DNA of 64,000 nt from positions 62,001-126,000 of the forward strand of contig JBHYDC010000009.1 in assembly GCA_051861205.1 (NCBI GenBank), given 5' to 3'. Position numbers and translations under genes: made by a program. Positions 27,094 to 35,314 of this stretch are shown in pieces. How positions within the stretch are numbered: position 1 is the first letter of the stretch; the number at the start of each line of letters is the position of its first letter. Origin of the DNA: JBHYDC01 sp051861205 (lineage in GTDB: Bacteria > Pseudomonadota > Alphaproteobacteria > Rhizobiales > Pleomorphomonadaceae). Under the pieces are notes generated by a model. The model saw nothing but the letters and a program-made list of their open reading frames with translations. It did no database searches and had not been told where the DNA came from.

Positions 27094-27971
27094 TGAGCGC
27101 GATGACCAACCGCTGGGAAACGGACTCTGTTCTCGACGTCCAGCACCTCACCATGCGTTTCGGCGGCTTGACGGCCGTGAACGACCTCTCGTTCAACGTC
27201 GGCCGCGGCGACGTGACCGCGCTGATCGGCCCCAACGGCGCCGGCAAGACGACGGTGTTCAACTGCATTACGGGCTTCTACAAGCCGACGACCGGTATGC
27301 TTGAAATGAAGCATCGCACCGGAGCGACTTGGCTTCTGGAGCGTATGCCGGATTTCACGATTGCCAAGACTGCGAAGGTCGCGCGGACGTTTCAGAACAT
27401 CCGCCTTTTCGCAGGCATGACACTTCTGGAAAACCTGTTGGTGGCGCAGCATAACCCGCTGATGATCGCCTCCGGCATGACTTTCCTCGGCGTACTTGGA
27501 CTTGGCAACTATAAGGTCAAAGAGCGCGAGGCCATGGAGCGGGCCAAATACTGGCTCGACAAGACCAACCTCACCGCGCGTGCCGACGATCCGGCCGGCG
27601 ATTTACCTTATGGCGCTCAGCGGCGCCTCGAAATCGCCCGCGCCATGTGCACGGGTCCCGAACTTCTTTGCCTCGACGAACCGGCGGCGGGCCTCAACCC
27701 GCGCGAATCGGCGGAACTGAACCAGCTATTGCTCGGTATTCGGGAAGGCGAAGGCGTTTCGATCCTTCTGATCGAACACGACATGTCGGTGGTGATGGAA
27801 ATCTCCGATCATGTCGTCGTGCTAGAATATGGCGTAAAGATTTCGGACGGCACGCCTGCCTCCGTGAAGGCCGATCCGCGCGTTATCGCCGCCTATCTCG
27901 GTGTTGACGACGAAGAGGTGGAAGCGGTCGAAAAGCAACTCGACGTGCTGACCGGAGAGGCCGGACAATGA
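27093..27971 (+). CDS. livG: Branched-chain amino acid ABC transporter ATPase LivG (292 aa)
   Basis: One of two nucleotide-binding subunits of the importer. Walker A is LIGPNGAGKTTVFN, the signature sequence appears as LPYGAQRRLEIARAM (the C-loop serine is replaced, as is usual for LivG), Walker B is LLCLDEPAAGLNP and the switch histidine is in LLIEHDMSVVM. A 10-20 residue insertion after the Walker A helix is common in this family. The start overlaps the livM stop and the end overlaps livF by 4 bp (ATGA), indicating one transcript. Confidence 0.96.
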   Translation: MSAMTNRWETDSVLDVQHLTMRFGGLTAVNDLSFNVGRGDVTALIGPNGAGKTTVFNCITGFYKPTTGMLEMKHRTGATWLLERMPDFTIAKTAKVARTFQNIRLFAGMTLLENLLVAQHNPLMIASGMTFLGVLGLGNYKVKEREAMERAKYWLDKTNLTARADDPAGDLPYGAQRRLEIARAMCTGPELLCLDEPAAGLNPRESAELNQLLLGIREGEGVSILLIEHDMSVVMEISDHVVVLEYGVKISDGTPASVKADPRVIAAYLGVDDEEVEAVEKQLDVLTGEAGQ

Positions 27972-28738
27972 GTTCAGCAAACTCGAGCACTGTCAGCCCC
28001 GCTGCTGTGTCAAAAGGCACGCCGTTGCTTGCTGTGCGTGGTGTGAAAACCTTTTACGGCAACATCATCGCCTTGAAAGGCGTGGATGTCGACGTTCACG
28101 AGGGCGAGATCGTGACGCTAATCGGTGCCAACGGTGCCGGTAAGTCCACGCTTATGATGACCATCTTTGGCAGTCCGCAAGCGCGTGAGGGTTCGGTCGA
28201 GTATCAGGGCCGCAACATCACCCGCATGCCGCCCCATGAAATCGCGCGGCTTCGGATCGCGCAGTCTCCCGAAGGGCGGCGGATTTTCCCGCGCATGACC
28301 GTGCTCGAAAACCTTCAGATGGGCGCTTCGCTCGACAATCTGAAATATTTCGACGAGGACGCCGAGCGCATGTTCGTGCTGTTTCCGCGCCTCAAGGAGC
28401 GGCTCACCCAGCGCGGCGGCACGCTGTCGGGCGGCGAGCAGCAGATGCTTGCGATCGCGCGGGCGCTGATGGCCCGCCCCAAGCTCTTGATGCTCGACGA
28501 ACCCTCCCTCGGTCTGGCCCCGCTGATCGTGAAGCAGATTTTCGATGCGATCCGCGAGTTGAACCGCACCGAAGGTTTGACCGTGTTCCTCGTGGAGCAG
28601 AATGCCTACCACGCGCTGAAGCTTGCCCATCGTGGCTATGTCATGGTCAACGGCGTGATCACGATGACGGGATCGGGCCGCGAACTCTTGGAAAACCCGG
28701 ACGTGCGGGCAGCCTATCTCGAAGGCGGACGGCATTGA
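27968..28738 (+). CDS. livF: Branched-chain amino acid ABC transporter ATPase LivF (256 aa)
   Basis: Second ATPase of the importer. Walker A LIGANGAGKSTLMM, signature LSGGEQQMLAIARALM, Walker B LLMLDEPSLGLAP and switch histidine replaced by Gln-Asn context VEQNAYHALKLAHRGY, which is typical of LivF. The ATG overlaps livG. A DUF6867-like gene starts 7 bases after the stop. Confidence 0.96.
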   Translation: MSSANSSTVSPAAVSKGTPLLAVRGVKTFYGNIIALKGVDVDVHEGEIVTLIGANGAGKSTLMMTIFGSPQAREGSVEYQGRNITRMPPHEIARLRIAQSPEGRRIFPRMTVLENLQMGASLDNLKYFDEDAERMFVLFPRLKERLTQRGGTLSGGEQQMLAIARALMARPKLLMLDEPSLGLAPLIVKQIFDAIRELNRTEGLTVFLVEQNAYHALKLAHRGYVMVNGVITMTGSGRELLENPDVRAAYLEGGRH

Positions 28739-28745
28739 GGAGCCG

Positions 28746-29096
28746 ATGATGCAAGGAATTCTCTACGAAGAGACATCGGTCCTGTTCTTTGCCTTCGTGA
28801 CCCTCCTTCTCGGGGGAGCGGGGGCTTGGATGACCGGTCGCGCTTGCGCGATGACATGGCGTTCGCCCGCTATCTTGTTTGTGTATATCCTCGCGCTCGC
28901 CGCAGCGGTGCGCTTCGTTCATTTCTCGATTTTCGAGGGAACCCTCCTTTCGCTGCATTACTACATTGTTGATGCCATTATTCTTGTGATTATTGGTTTT
29001 GTGGGATACCGATACGTTCGCACGAGTCAAATGGTTAGACAGTATTACTGGCTTTATCAGCGGTCGGGCTGGTTGAGCTGGAAACAGAAGGCCTGA
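28746..29096 (+). CDS. Small three-helix membrane protein, DUF6867-like (116 aa)
   Basis: Conserved small integral membrane protein found at the end of liv operons in alphaproteobacteria (family assignment from memory of neighbourhood and features). Three hydrophobic segments: VLFFAFVTLLLGGAGAWMTG, ILFVYILALAAAVRFVHF and YYIVDAIILVIIGFVGYRYV, then a basic-aromatic tail MVRQYYWLYQRSGWLSWKQK. Its tight spacing to livF suggests a role in assembly or regulation of the transporter; no function is established from sequence. Confidence 0.8.
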   Translation: MMQGILYEETSVLFFAFVTLLLGGAGAWMTGRACAMTWRSPAILFVYILALAAAVRFVHFSIFEGTLLSLHYYIVDAIILVIIGFVGYRYVRTSQMVRQYYWLYQRSGWLSWKQKA

Positions 29097-29254
29097 CAAA
29101 GGCTCGTCCCCGCCCGACAAAAATGCCTTAACTCAGCCTCGCGAATCTAGGTGACAACGCTGGCAATTTGGACGAAATTTCACGCTGGCGTGTCGCAAGC
29201 AGCCCTGGGGTTCAAGTGTAACCCTCATCACAGCTTAGTAAACGGGAGCCAAGA

Positions 29255-30373
29255 ATGAAGAAGTTTCTCCTCTCTGGTGTCGTCATGGCCGCGAGCTTGG
29301 CCTTCGCCAGCTCCGCTTATGCCGATATCCTCGTCGGCGTTGCCGGCCCGCTGACCGGCCCGAACGCCGCGTTCGGCGCGCAGCTTCAGAAGGGCGCCGA
29401 GCAGGCGGCCGCTGACATCAACGCCGCCGGCGGCATCAATGGCGAAAAGATCGTCGTCGTGACCGGCGACGACGTGTCGGATCCCAAGCAGGGCGTGTCT
29501 GTCGCGAACAAGTTCGTCGGCGACGGCGTCAAGTTCGTGGTCGGCCACTTCAACTCGGGCGTTTCGATCCCGGCTTCGGAAGTCTACGCCGAAAACGGCA
29601 TCCTCCAGGTTACCCCGGCTTCGACCAACCCGAAGTTCACCGAGCGCGGCCTCTGGAACACCTTCCGCACCTGCGGTCGTGACGACCAGCAGGGCGCTGT
29701 TGCCGGCAAGTACATCGCCGACAACTTCAAGGACAAGAAGGTCGCCATTCTTCACGACAAGACCCCGTACGGCCAGGGCCTTGCCGATGAGACCAAGAAG
29801 GCTGCCAACGCAGCTGGCGTGACCGAAGTTCTCTACGAAGGCATCAACATTGGCGACAAGGACTTCTCTGCCCTCGTTTCCAAGATGAAGGAAGCCGGCG
29901 TTGAGGTCGTTTACTGGGGCGGTCTGCACACTGAAGGCGGCCTCATCATCCGTCAGTCGGCGGACGCGGGCCTGAAGGCCACCTTCATGTCGGGCGACGG
30001 CATCACCTCGGACGAGTTCGCCGCGATCGGCGGCCCGGCCGTCGAAGGCACCCTGATGACGTTCGGTCCGGATCCGCGCCAGAACCCCAGCGCGGCTGAC
30101 GCCGTGAAGAAGTTCCGCGATGCCGGCTTCGAGCCCGAAGCCTACACGCTCTACTCCTACGCCGCTCTCCAGCTGATCGCCGCCGCCGCCACCACGGCCG
30201 GTTCGAACGATCCGCAGGCCGTTGCGGACGTTATCCACAAGGGTGACGCGGTTGACACCGTTATCGGCAGCCTCGCCTATAACGAAAAGGGCGACCGCAA
30301 GGACGCCGACTACACCATGTACGTCTGGAAGAAGAACGACGCCGGCAAGATCACCTACACGCAGCTGCAGTGA
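29255..30373 (+). CDS. livK: Branched-chain amino acid ABC transporter substrate-binding protein (372 aa)
   Basis: Periplasmic type I binding protein feeding LivHMGF. Signal peptide MKKFLLSGVVMAASLAFASS with cleavage after AYA, mature start DILVGVAGPLTGPNAAFG. Features: GAEQAAADINAAGGINGEKI, VGHFNSGVSIPASEVYAENG, TPASTNPKFTERGLWNTFRT and HDKTPYGQGLADETKKAAN. AAGGGAGCC-like site (GGGAGCC) precedes the ATG. Codon use is strongly biased to C/G-ending codons, consistent with high expression. A GC-rich hairpin follows. Confidence 0.96.
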   Translation: MKKFLLSGVVMAASLAFASSAYADILVGVAGPLTGPNAAFGAQLQKGAEQAAADINAAGGINGEKIVVVTGDDVSDPKQGVSVANKFVGDGVKFVVGHFNSGVSIPASEVYAENGILQVTPASTNPKFTERGLWNTFRTCGRDDQQGAVAGKYIADNFKDKKVAILHDKTPYGQGLADETKKAANAAGVTEVLYEGINIGDKDFSALVSKMKEAGVEVVYWGGLHTEGGLIIRQSADAGLKATFMSGDGITSDEFAAIGGPAVEGTLMTFGPDPRQNPSAADAVKKFRDAGFEPEAYTLYSYAALQLIAAAATTAGSNDPQAVADVIHKGDAVDTVIGSLAYNEKGDRKDADYTMYVWKKNDAGKITYTQLQ

Positions 30374-30410
30374 TCTCTTTCGGTCCGTCCTTTCGGCCGG
30401 TATGACGTGG

Positions 30411-30438
30411 AGGCCCGCCCTGGCAACGGGGCGGGCCT
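30411..30438 (+). terminator. GC-rich hairpin between the two binding-protein genes
   Basis: AGGCCCGCCC (30411-30420) and GGGCGGGCCT (30429-30438) form a perfect 10-bp stem with an eight-base loop. There are only two T residues after it, so partial termination or 3'-end protection of the livK mRNA is more likely than full termination. Confidence 0.6.
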
Positions 30439-30510
30439 TCCGCTTGAGTGCGGTTTCGGCTCGTGCCTTTCGGCGCCTCTCGGTGCCGCGGCAGTTTCAT
30501 GGAACGTGCA

Positions 30511-31608
30511 ATGCTCCGTCGATTTGCACCTGCCTTTCTCATCACGCTTGCCGCCGGCCTTGGCATTGCGAAGGCTGATGTGGTTATCGGCGTGGCTGGG
30601 CCGATGTCCGGAAGCTTCGCCGTTGTCGGCGCTGAGATAAGGGCCGGGGCCGAGGCCGCCGTTCGGGCCGTCAACGCGGCTGGCGGACTTGGCGGCGTGC
30701 GGCTTCGAATCGCGGTGGTGGACGACAAGTGCGACGGGGAAACCGGCGCCGGCGTTGCCAATCAGCTTGTCGGCATGGGCGCGCGGCTCGTGGTTGGGCA
30801 TGCCTGTACGGCCGCAGCTTTGCCGGCCGCGAAGGTTTACGCGGCGAATGGCGTCGTGTTCATCTCGCCCGCCGCCACCAATCCGCGCTTCACGGACGAG
30901 CGGGTGGGTGCGGGCGTGTTCCGCATGGCCGCGCGCTCGGATGCGCAAGCCCTCGCTATCGCCGATCATCTGATCGCAGAGTTCAAGGACAAACGTGTCG
31001 GCTTCGTGCACGACGGCAGCGTTTACGGGCAGGGGCTCGTGGACGCGGTCCGCGCGGCCTTCGAGACCGCCGGCGGCAAAGCTGTGATGACGGAGCGCTT
31101 CACGCCGGGCGAGAAAAGCCAGAACGCGCTCGTGGGCAAAGTGCAGGATGCTGCGCTTTCAGCCGTGGTGATCGGCGCCCTCCAGGCCGATAGCGCTGTG
31201 GTCGCGACCGAGATCCGCGCGCGCGGCCTGTCCGCCGAGTTGATCGGCGGGGAAGCGGTTGGGCTGGAGGAGTTTCGCGATTTGGCCGGAGCTGCCGGCG
31301 AGGGCGTCGTTTTCGCGCTGCCGGTGGATTACCGCGACAATCCGGCGGCGGCAAGCGCCGTGGCGTCGTTCCGCGCGGCGGGGTTCGAACCGGCCGGTGC
31401 CACCCTCGCAGCCTATGCTGCCGTCGAGGCCTATGTGGAGGCAGCTACGGAAGACGGCGACAGTTTTGAGGCCGTAGCGGCCCGGCTTGGCTCCGAGACG
31501 TTTGAAACAGTGATCGGGCTGGTGGCTTTCGACGGCAAGGGCGATCTTCAAGGCGCCGGCTACCGCCTCCATGTCTGGCGCGCCGGTGTACCAGTTCCGC
31601 TGCCATGA
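30511..31608 (+). CDS. Second branched-chain amino acid-type ABC substrate-binding protein (365 aa)
   Basis: Paralogue of the preceding protein, more diverged. The start at 30511 yields the signal peptide MLRRFAPAFLITLAAGLGIA with cleavage after KA before DVVIGVAGPMSGSF; GGAACG lies upstream. An ATG at 30499 and a longer frame exist but fit less well. Motifs shared with LivK: NAAGGLGGVRLRIAVVDDKC, VVGHACTAAALPAAKVYAAN, SPAATNPRFTDERVG and DGSVYGQGLVDAVR. It has cysteines C (DDKCDG) and C (GHACTA) that may form a disulfide. It probably widens the ligand range of the same transporter. Confidence 0.9.
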   Translation: MLRRFAPAFLITLAAGLGIAKADVVIGVAGPMSGSFAVVGAEIRAGAEAAVRAVNAAGGLGGVRLRIAVVDDKCDGETGAGVANQLVGMGARLVVGHACTAAALPAAKVYAANGVVFISPAATNPRFTDERVGAGVFRMAARSDAQALAIADHLIAEFKDKRVGFVHDGSVYGQGLVDAVRAAFETAGGKAVMTERFTPGEKSQNALVGKVQDAALSAVVIGALQADSAVVATEIRARGLSAELIGGEAVGLEEFRDLAGAAGEGVVFALPVDYRDNPAAASAVASFRAAGFEPAGATLAAYAAVEAYVEAATEDGDSFEAVAARLGSETFETVIGLVAFDGKGDLQGAGYRLHVWRAGVPVPLP

Positions 31609-31717
31609 TCAGCCGTGAGGTGTACGATGGTCGAGCCGCGCGGGGGGCGGGAGAGTGCTATAACCCGCCGCATGGCTCCTGGCCGCTTTGATGCGGCGGA
31701 TTGCTGCCGAGGTCACC

Positions 31718-32629
31718 ATGTCGGATCTGCCTGCTTCTATCGATGACACGCTGAACCTTCTGACGCGGGGCGGCTATGTGCCCGATCGGCCGCTGGCGAC
31801 GGTGCTCTTTCTCAGCTTGCGCATGAAACGACCGCTTTTCCTGGAGGGCGAGGCGGGCGTCGGCAAGACCGAGATCGCGAAGGTGCTATCGCAAACGTTG
31901 GGGCGGCCGCTCATCCGGCTGCAGTGCTATGAGGGGCTGGACCTTTCAAGCGCGGTCTACGAGTGGAACTATGCCGCGCAGATGGTGGAGATCCGCATCG
32001 CTGAAGCGGCGGGAATGGAAGATCGCGCGGAGATTGCTTCGGATGTATTCTCCGAGCGGTTCTTGATCCGGCGGCCCATATTACAGGCGCTGGCGCCCAC
32101 CACGGACGGACGCAGCCCAGTTCTTCTGATCGACGAACTGGACCGGGCCGACGAGGCGTTTGAGGCGTTTCTGCTGGAAGTGCTGGCCGATTACCAGGTG
32201 ACCATCCCCGAGTTCGGCACGGTGAAAGCCGCCGAGCCGCCGATCGTGATCATCACCACCAACCGAACGCGCGAGATCCATGACGCGCTGAAGCGGCGGT
32301 GTCTCTATCACTGGGTGGATTATCCAGATGCCGCGCGCGAACTGGCGATCGTGGGCCTGAAGGTGCCGCAGGCGGCGGAAACGCTGACCCGGCAGATCGT
32401 GGCCTTCGTTCAGAAGCTGCGCGCGATGGACCTTTTCAAGGCGCCGGGCGTGGCGGAAACAATCGATTGGGCCACCGCGCTCGCCGAACTCGACAAGCTG
32501 GCGCTCGATCCGGAAACAGTGTCGGACACGCTCGGCGTGCTCCTGAAATACCAGGACGATATCGCGCGGATCAAGACCAGCGAGGCCGCGCGGCTGATCG
32601 CGGATATCCGGCGCGAGGCGGTGGGCTGA
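31718..32629 (+). CDS. MoxR-type AAA+ ATPase, CoxD-like (303 aa)
   Basis: AAA+ chaperone-like ATPase. The ATG at 31718 (MSDLPASIDDTLNLL) has CCGAGG upstream; a start at 31688 is possible but unlikely. Walker A FLEGEAGVGKTEIAK, Walker B PVLLIDELDRADEAF, sensor 1 IVIITTNRTREIHDALKRRC with the arginine finger. MoxR ATPases work with von Willebrand A proteins to insert metal cofactors or mature complexes. The CoxE-like VWA gene follows 15 bases downstream. No CO dehydrogenase genes are in the window, so the client is unknown. Confidence 0.92.
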   Translation: MSDLPASIDDTLNLLTRGGYVPDRPLATVLFLSLRMKRPLFLEGEAGVGKTEIAKVLSQTLGRPLIRLQCYEGLDLSSAVYEWNYAAQMVEIRIAEAAGMEDRAEIASDVFSERFLIRRPILQALAPTTDGRSPVLLIDELDRADEAFEAFLLEVLADYQVTIPEFGTVKAAEPPIVIITTNRTREIHDALKRRCLYHWVDYPDAARELAIVGLKVPQAAETLTRQIVAFVQKLRAMDLFKAPGVAETIDWATALAELDKLALDPETVSDTLGVLLKYQDDIARIKTSEAARLIADIRREAVG

Positions 32630-32644
32630 GGACGAGGCGGCGGG

Positions 32645-33871
32645 ATGGGCGAGATGGCATCCAGCGGCGAGGTTGAAACGGGCCGGTTCGCCGAGAACGT
32701 GGTCTATTTCGCGCGCCTGCTGCGGCGCTCCGGCTTGCCCGTCGGCCCTGCGGCGGTGGTGGATGCGGTGGAGGCGCTGAGCGTTGCCGGCATCGGCAGC
32801 CGGGACGATCTTTACTGGACACTGCATGCGATCTTCGTGACGAAGCGCGAGCACCACGCGGTCTATGACGAAGCGTTCCGCACCTTCTGGCGCTCGCGCG
32901 GGCTGATGGAGAAGATCATCTCGATCCTATCGCCCATCGCGCCGCCGCGCGCGCCCGCGGAGCCGGCGAAGGCCGGGGCGAGCCGGGTGGCGAAGGCACT
33001 GTTCGGCGATGCGGCGGCGGAGCGCCAGGTGGAACGGCCGGAATTGGAAATCGACGCGCGCTTCACTGTGTCGGACAAGGAAATCCTTCAGACCAAGGAT
33101 TTCGCCCAAATGTCCGCCGACGAAATCGCCCGCGCGAAGGCGGCGATCCGGGCGCTTGTCATGCCGATGGATCGGACCGCGATACGGCGGCGGGTGGCGG
33201 CGCACCGGGGCCGCGAAATCGACCTCAGACGGACGATCCAAGACTCGCTGCGATCGGGCGGGGCAATCATTCCGCTGGCCTTCCGCAAGCGCAAGGAGGT
33301 GCATCCGCCGATCGTGGCGCTGCTCGATATCTCAGGATCAATGAGCCAATACTCCAGGCTTTTCCTGCATTTTCTTCATGCGCTTTCTGAAAAGCGGCGG
33401 GTGACGACATTCCTGTTCGGAACCCGGCTCACCAACGTCACGCGCCAGCTTCGAATGAAGGATCCGGACGAGGCGCTGATGGCCTGTTCGGCGGATGTGA
33501 AGGACTGGTCGGGCGGCACGCGCATCGGCGAGGCGCTGCATGCGTTCAACCGCGATTGGTCGCGGCGGGTGCTGTCCGGCGGGCCGATCGTGCTGCTCAT
33601 CACCGATGGGCTGGAGCGCGATGCGGTGGAGGGGCTCGGCCATGAAATGGACCGGCTGCACCGGTCCTGCCGCAAGCTCGTTTGGCTCAATCCGCTGCTC
33701 AGGTTCCAGGGCTTCGAAGCGCGTGCTGCAGGCATCCGGGCGATGATGCCGCATGTGGATGAGTTCCGGCCGATCCATTCGCTGGATGCGGTCGGCGATC
33801 TTTGTCTGGCGCTTGGCGGTGAGGCGACGCCTAGTCACGATCCGCGCCGCTGGCTGACCTCGGCTGCATGA
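32645..33871 (+). CDS. VWA-domain protein, CoxE family (408 aa)
   Basis: Partner of the MoxR ATPase. The C-terminal half is a von Willebrand A domain with a full MIDAS: LLDISGSMSQYS, then DWSGGTRIGEAL and VLLITDGLER; metal binding is therefore expected. The N-terminal half has FARLLRRSGLPVGPAAVVDA, the CoxE family signature. A middle acidic/basic segment DARFTVSDKEILQTKDFAQM is also conserved in the family. Cytoplasmic. Its stop overlaps an upstream in-frame start of the next gene, but the cytochrome start lies 89 bases on. Confidence 0.92.
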   Translation: MGEMASSGEVETGRFAENVVYFARLLRRSGLPVGPAAVVDAVEALSVAGIGSRDDLYWTLHAIFVTKREHHAVYDEAFRTFWRSRGLMEKIISILSPIAPPRAPAEPAKAGASRVAKALFGDAAAERQVERPELEIDARFTVSDKEILQTKDFAQMSADEIARAKAAIRALVMPMDRTAIRRRVAAHRGREIDLRRTIQDSLRSGGAIIPLAFRKRKEVHPPIVALLDISGSMSQYSRLFLHFLHALSEKRRVTTFLFGTRLTNVTRQLRMKDPDEALMACSADVKDWSGGTRIGEALHAFNRDWSRRVLSGGPIVLLITDGLERDAVEGLGHEMDRLHRSCRKLVWLNPLLRFQGFEARAAGIRAMMPHVDEFRPIHSLDAVGDLCLALGGEATPSHDPRRWLTSAA

Positions 33872-33960
33872 TCGCGGCTTGGGGTAGGGCCTTGCCCCTG
33901 TTGCGGGCGGGGCAAGCAAGACGCAAGCTGGCGGATAACAATCGATCCTGGAGAAGCCCT

Positions 33961-34380
33961 ATGATTCGACGCGTCTTGCTTTCGAGTTTCGTCGTTTCGG
34001 CCCTTGTCTGCCAAGCTGGAGCCGTGGATGCACCGCCCCCTCCGGTAGCCGCGCCGACCGATGTGCCGCCTACCGCCTTGACGGAGCCGGGCACGGAAGA
34101 AGCCATGGTTTCGGCGGCGGAACCGCTGACGGGGAAGATCTTTCTCGAACAAACTTGTTCGGGCTGCCATGCCGTGGGGGCAACAGGCGACAGCCCGCTT
34201 GCGAAGGCTCCGACCTTCCGGGACATCGTGCAGCGATATCCGCCGGAGGATCTGGAAGAAAGCCTTGCGGAGGGCATCGTGACCGGGCACCCCGATATGC
34301 CGCAGGTGGAACTCGACCCCAAGACAATCGCAGATGTGATCGCCTATCTCGATGCGCTGAAGGTGGTGACCGGGCCTTGA
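33961..34380 (+). CDS. Secreted c-type cytochrome (139 aa)
   Basis: Periplasmic monohaem cytochrome. The start at 33961 gives the signal peptide MIRRVLLSSFVVSALVCQAG; GGAGAAG precedes it. A Pro/Ala/Thr-rich linker of about 40 residues leads to the haem site TCSGCHAVGATGDSPL, and the distal Met is likely in GHPDMPQVELDPKTIADVI. The C-terminal helix VIAYLDALKV is typical of class I. Electron donor and acceptor are unknown. The gene follows the MoxR/CoxE pair on the same strand. Confidence 0.9.
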   Translation: MIRRVLLSSFVVSALVCQAGAVDAPPPPVAAPTDVPPTALTEPGTEEAMVSAAEPLTGKIFLEQTCSGCHAVGATGDSPLAKAPTFRDIVQRYPPEDLEESLAEGIVTGHPDMPQVELDPKTIADVIAYLDALKVVTGP

Positions 34381-34565
34381 GGGCGCTGGCAGCACTCTCT
34401 GCGCGTAGCTGCTAACATTTTGATGTTATTGCGGAATTAATCGAATCTGGCGTAGTCTGACGGGGTTGTCGGTCGGCGGGTGCTTCGCTTTGATCCGGGA
34501 TCTCGGGGAAGCGGGCGCGGCTGCGGGCCGACGGTTCTTGGCTCAGCAAACGCGAGGTCCCTTTC

Positions 34566-34835
34566 ATGATCTCTTCGGGTTTCAAGCTTCAGCTTCAGGG
34601 CTATGGGCTGACCACCGCCCACATCCTCTATCGTTTGCCCGATCATCCGCGCATCCTGCAAAGCTATGTCTGGCAGGAGTATGATCTGGCGCCGCAGTTT
34701 CCCGAACTTGAGCGGTTTCTCGCGTTTTGGCGGGCCAAATTGGACGGCGCGCTGCATTCGATCGACGTGGCGCACAAGAGCCTGATCGGGGCGGCGGAGT
34801 GGAAGAAGGTGGATGCGGCGTTCAACCTTCATTGA
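34566..34835 (+). CDS. Usg family protein (89 aa)
   Basis: Small protein of the alphaproteobacterial Usg family, named for its position near trp genes in some species; function not established. Recognisable by LQLQGYGLTTAHILYRLPDH, LQSYVWQEYDLAPQFPELERF and ALHSIDVAHKSLIGAAEWKK. Length and start (MISSGFKLQ) are normal. Confidence 0.85.
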   Translation: MISSGFKLQLQGYGLTTAHILYRLPDHPRILQSYVWQEYDLAPQFPELERFLAFWRAKLDGALHSIDVAHKSLIGAAEWKKVDAAFNLH

Positions 34836-34862
34836 CCGGACGGGCGCGTGGCGCTTTTCCTA

Positions 34863-34911
34863 GAGCGTTTCCTCGTCCGTCAACCGGCTTCCACTTGACG
34901 GGGAAACGCTC
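34863..34911. repeat. Compound inverted repeat upstream of truncated cueR
   Basis: Outer arms GAGCGTTTCC (34863-34872) and GGAAACGCTC (34902-34911) enclose inner arms CCGTCAA (34877-34883) and TTGACGG (34895-34901). Elements beginning AGAGCGTTTCC are widespread as dispersed palindromic repeats in Rhizobiales genomes (recalled, not checked). It could also act as a terminator for usg. Confidence 0.6.
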
Positions 34912-34952
34912 CTGGCGGCGCGCGCCCGTGGGTAGGACGAAGGATCGAAGCG

Positions 34953-35214
34953 ATGAACATTGGCGAGGCCGCGGACTATTCGGGTCTGCCGGCGAAAACG
35001 ATCCGCTATTACGAGGATATCGGGCTGTTGAAGGCGCCGCGCGCGGGGAACGGCTACCGCGACTATGGCGCGGCGGAGCTGCACAAACTGCGCTTCCTGC
35101 AACGGGCACGCTCGCTCGGCTTTACCATCGAGGATTGCCGCAGCTTGTTGTCGCTCTACGAGGATCGGGGGCGGGCGAGCGCGGACGTGCGGGCGCTGGC
35201 GGAGGCCCACATTC
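34953..35214 (+). pseudogene. cueR: cueR, C-terminally truncated MerR-family copper regulator
   Basis: Residues 1-87 (MNIGEAADYSGLPAKTIRYY through DVRALAEAHI) match CueR: winged helix, then the start of the dimerisation helix DRGRASADVRALAEAHI. After about base 35214 the similarity ends; the frame runs on into sequence that is antisense to the PepSY gene. The copper-binding cysteines of the C-terminal loop are absent, so copper sensing should be lost. The break marks one edge of the copper/PepSY block. The C-terminal part was not found elsewhere in the window. Confidence 0.8.
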
Positions 35215-35314
35215 AGAGTGATGATCACCTGGTGTTTCTGCCCCGCAGACACGCTTGGCGCCCGCGGGACTCGGTCGTGTGGTTCGTCGTTTGGCTGCGC
35301 GAGACGGCCCGCGT

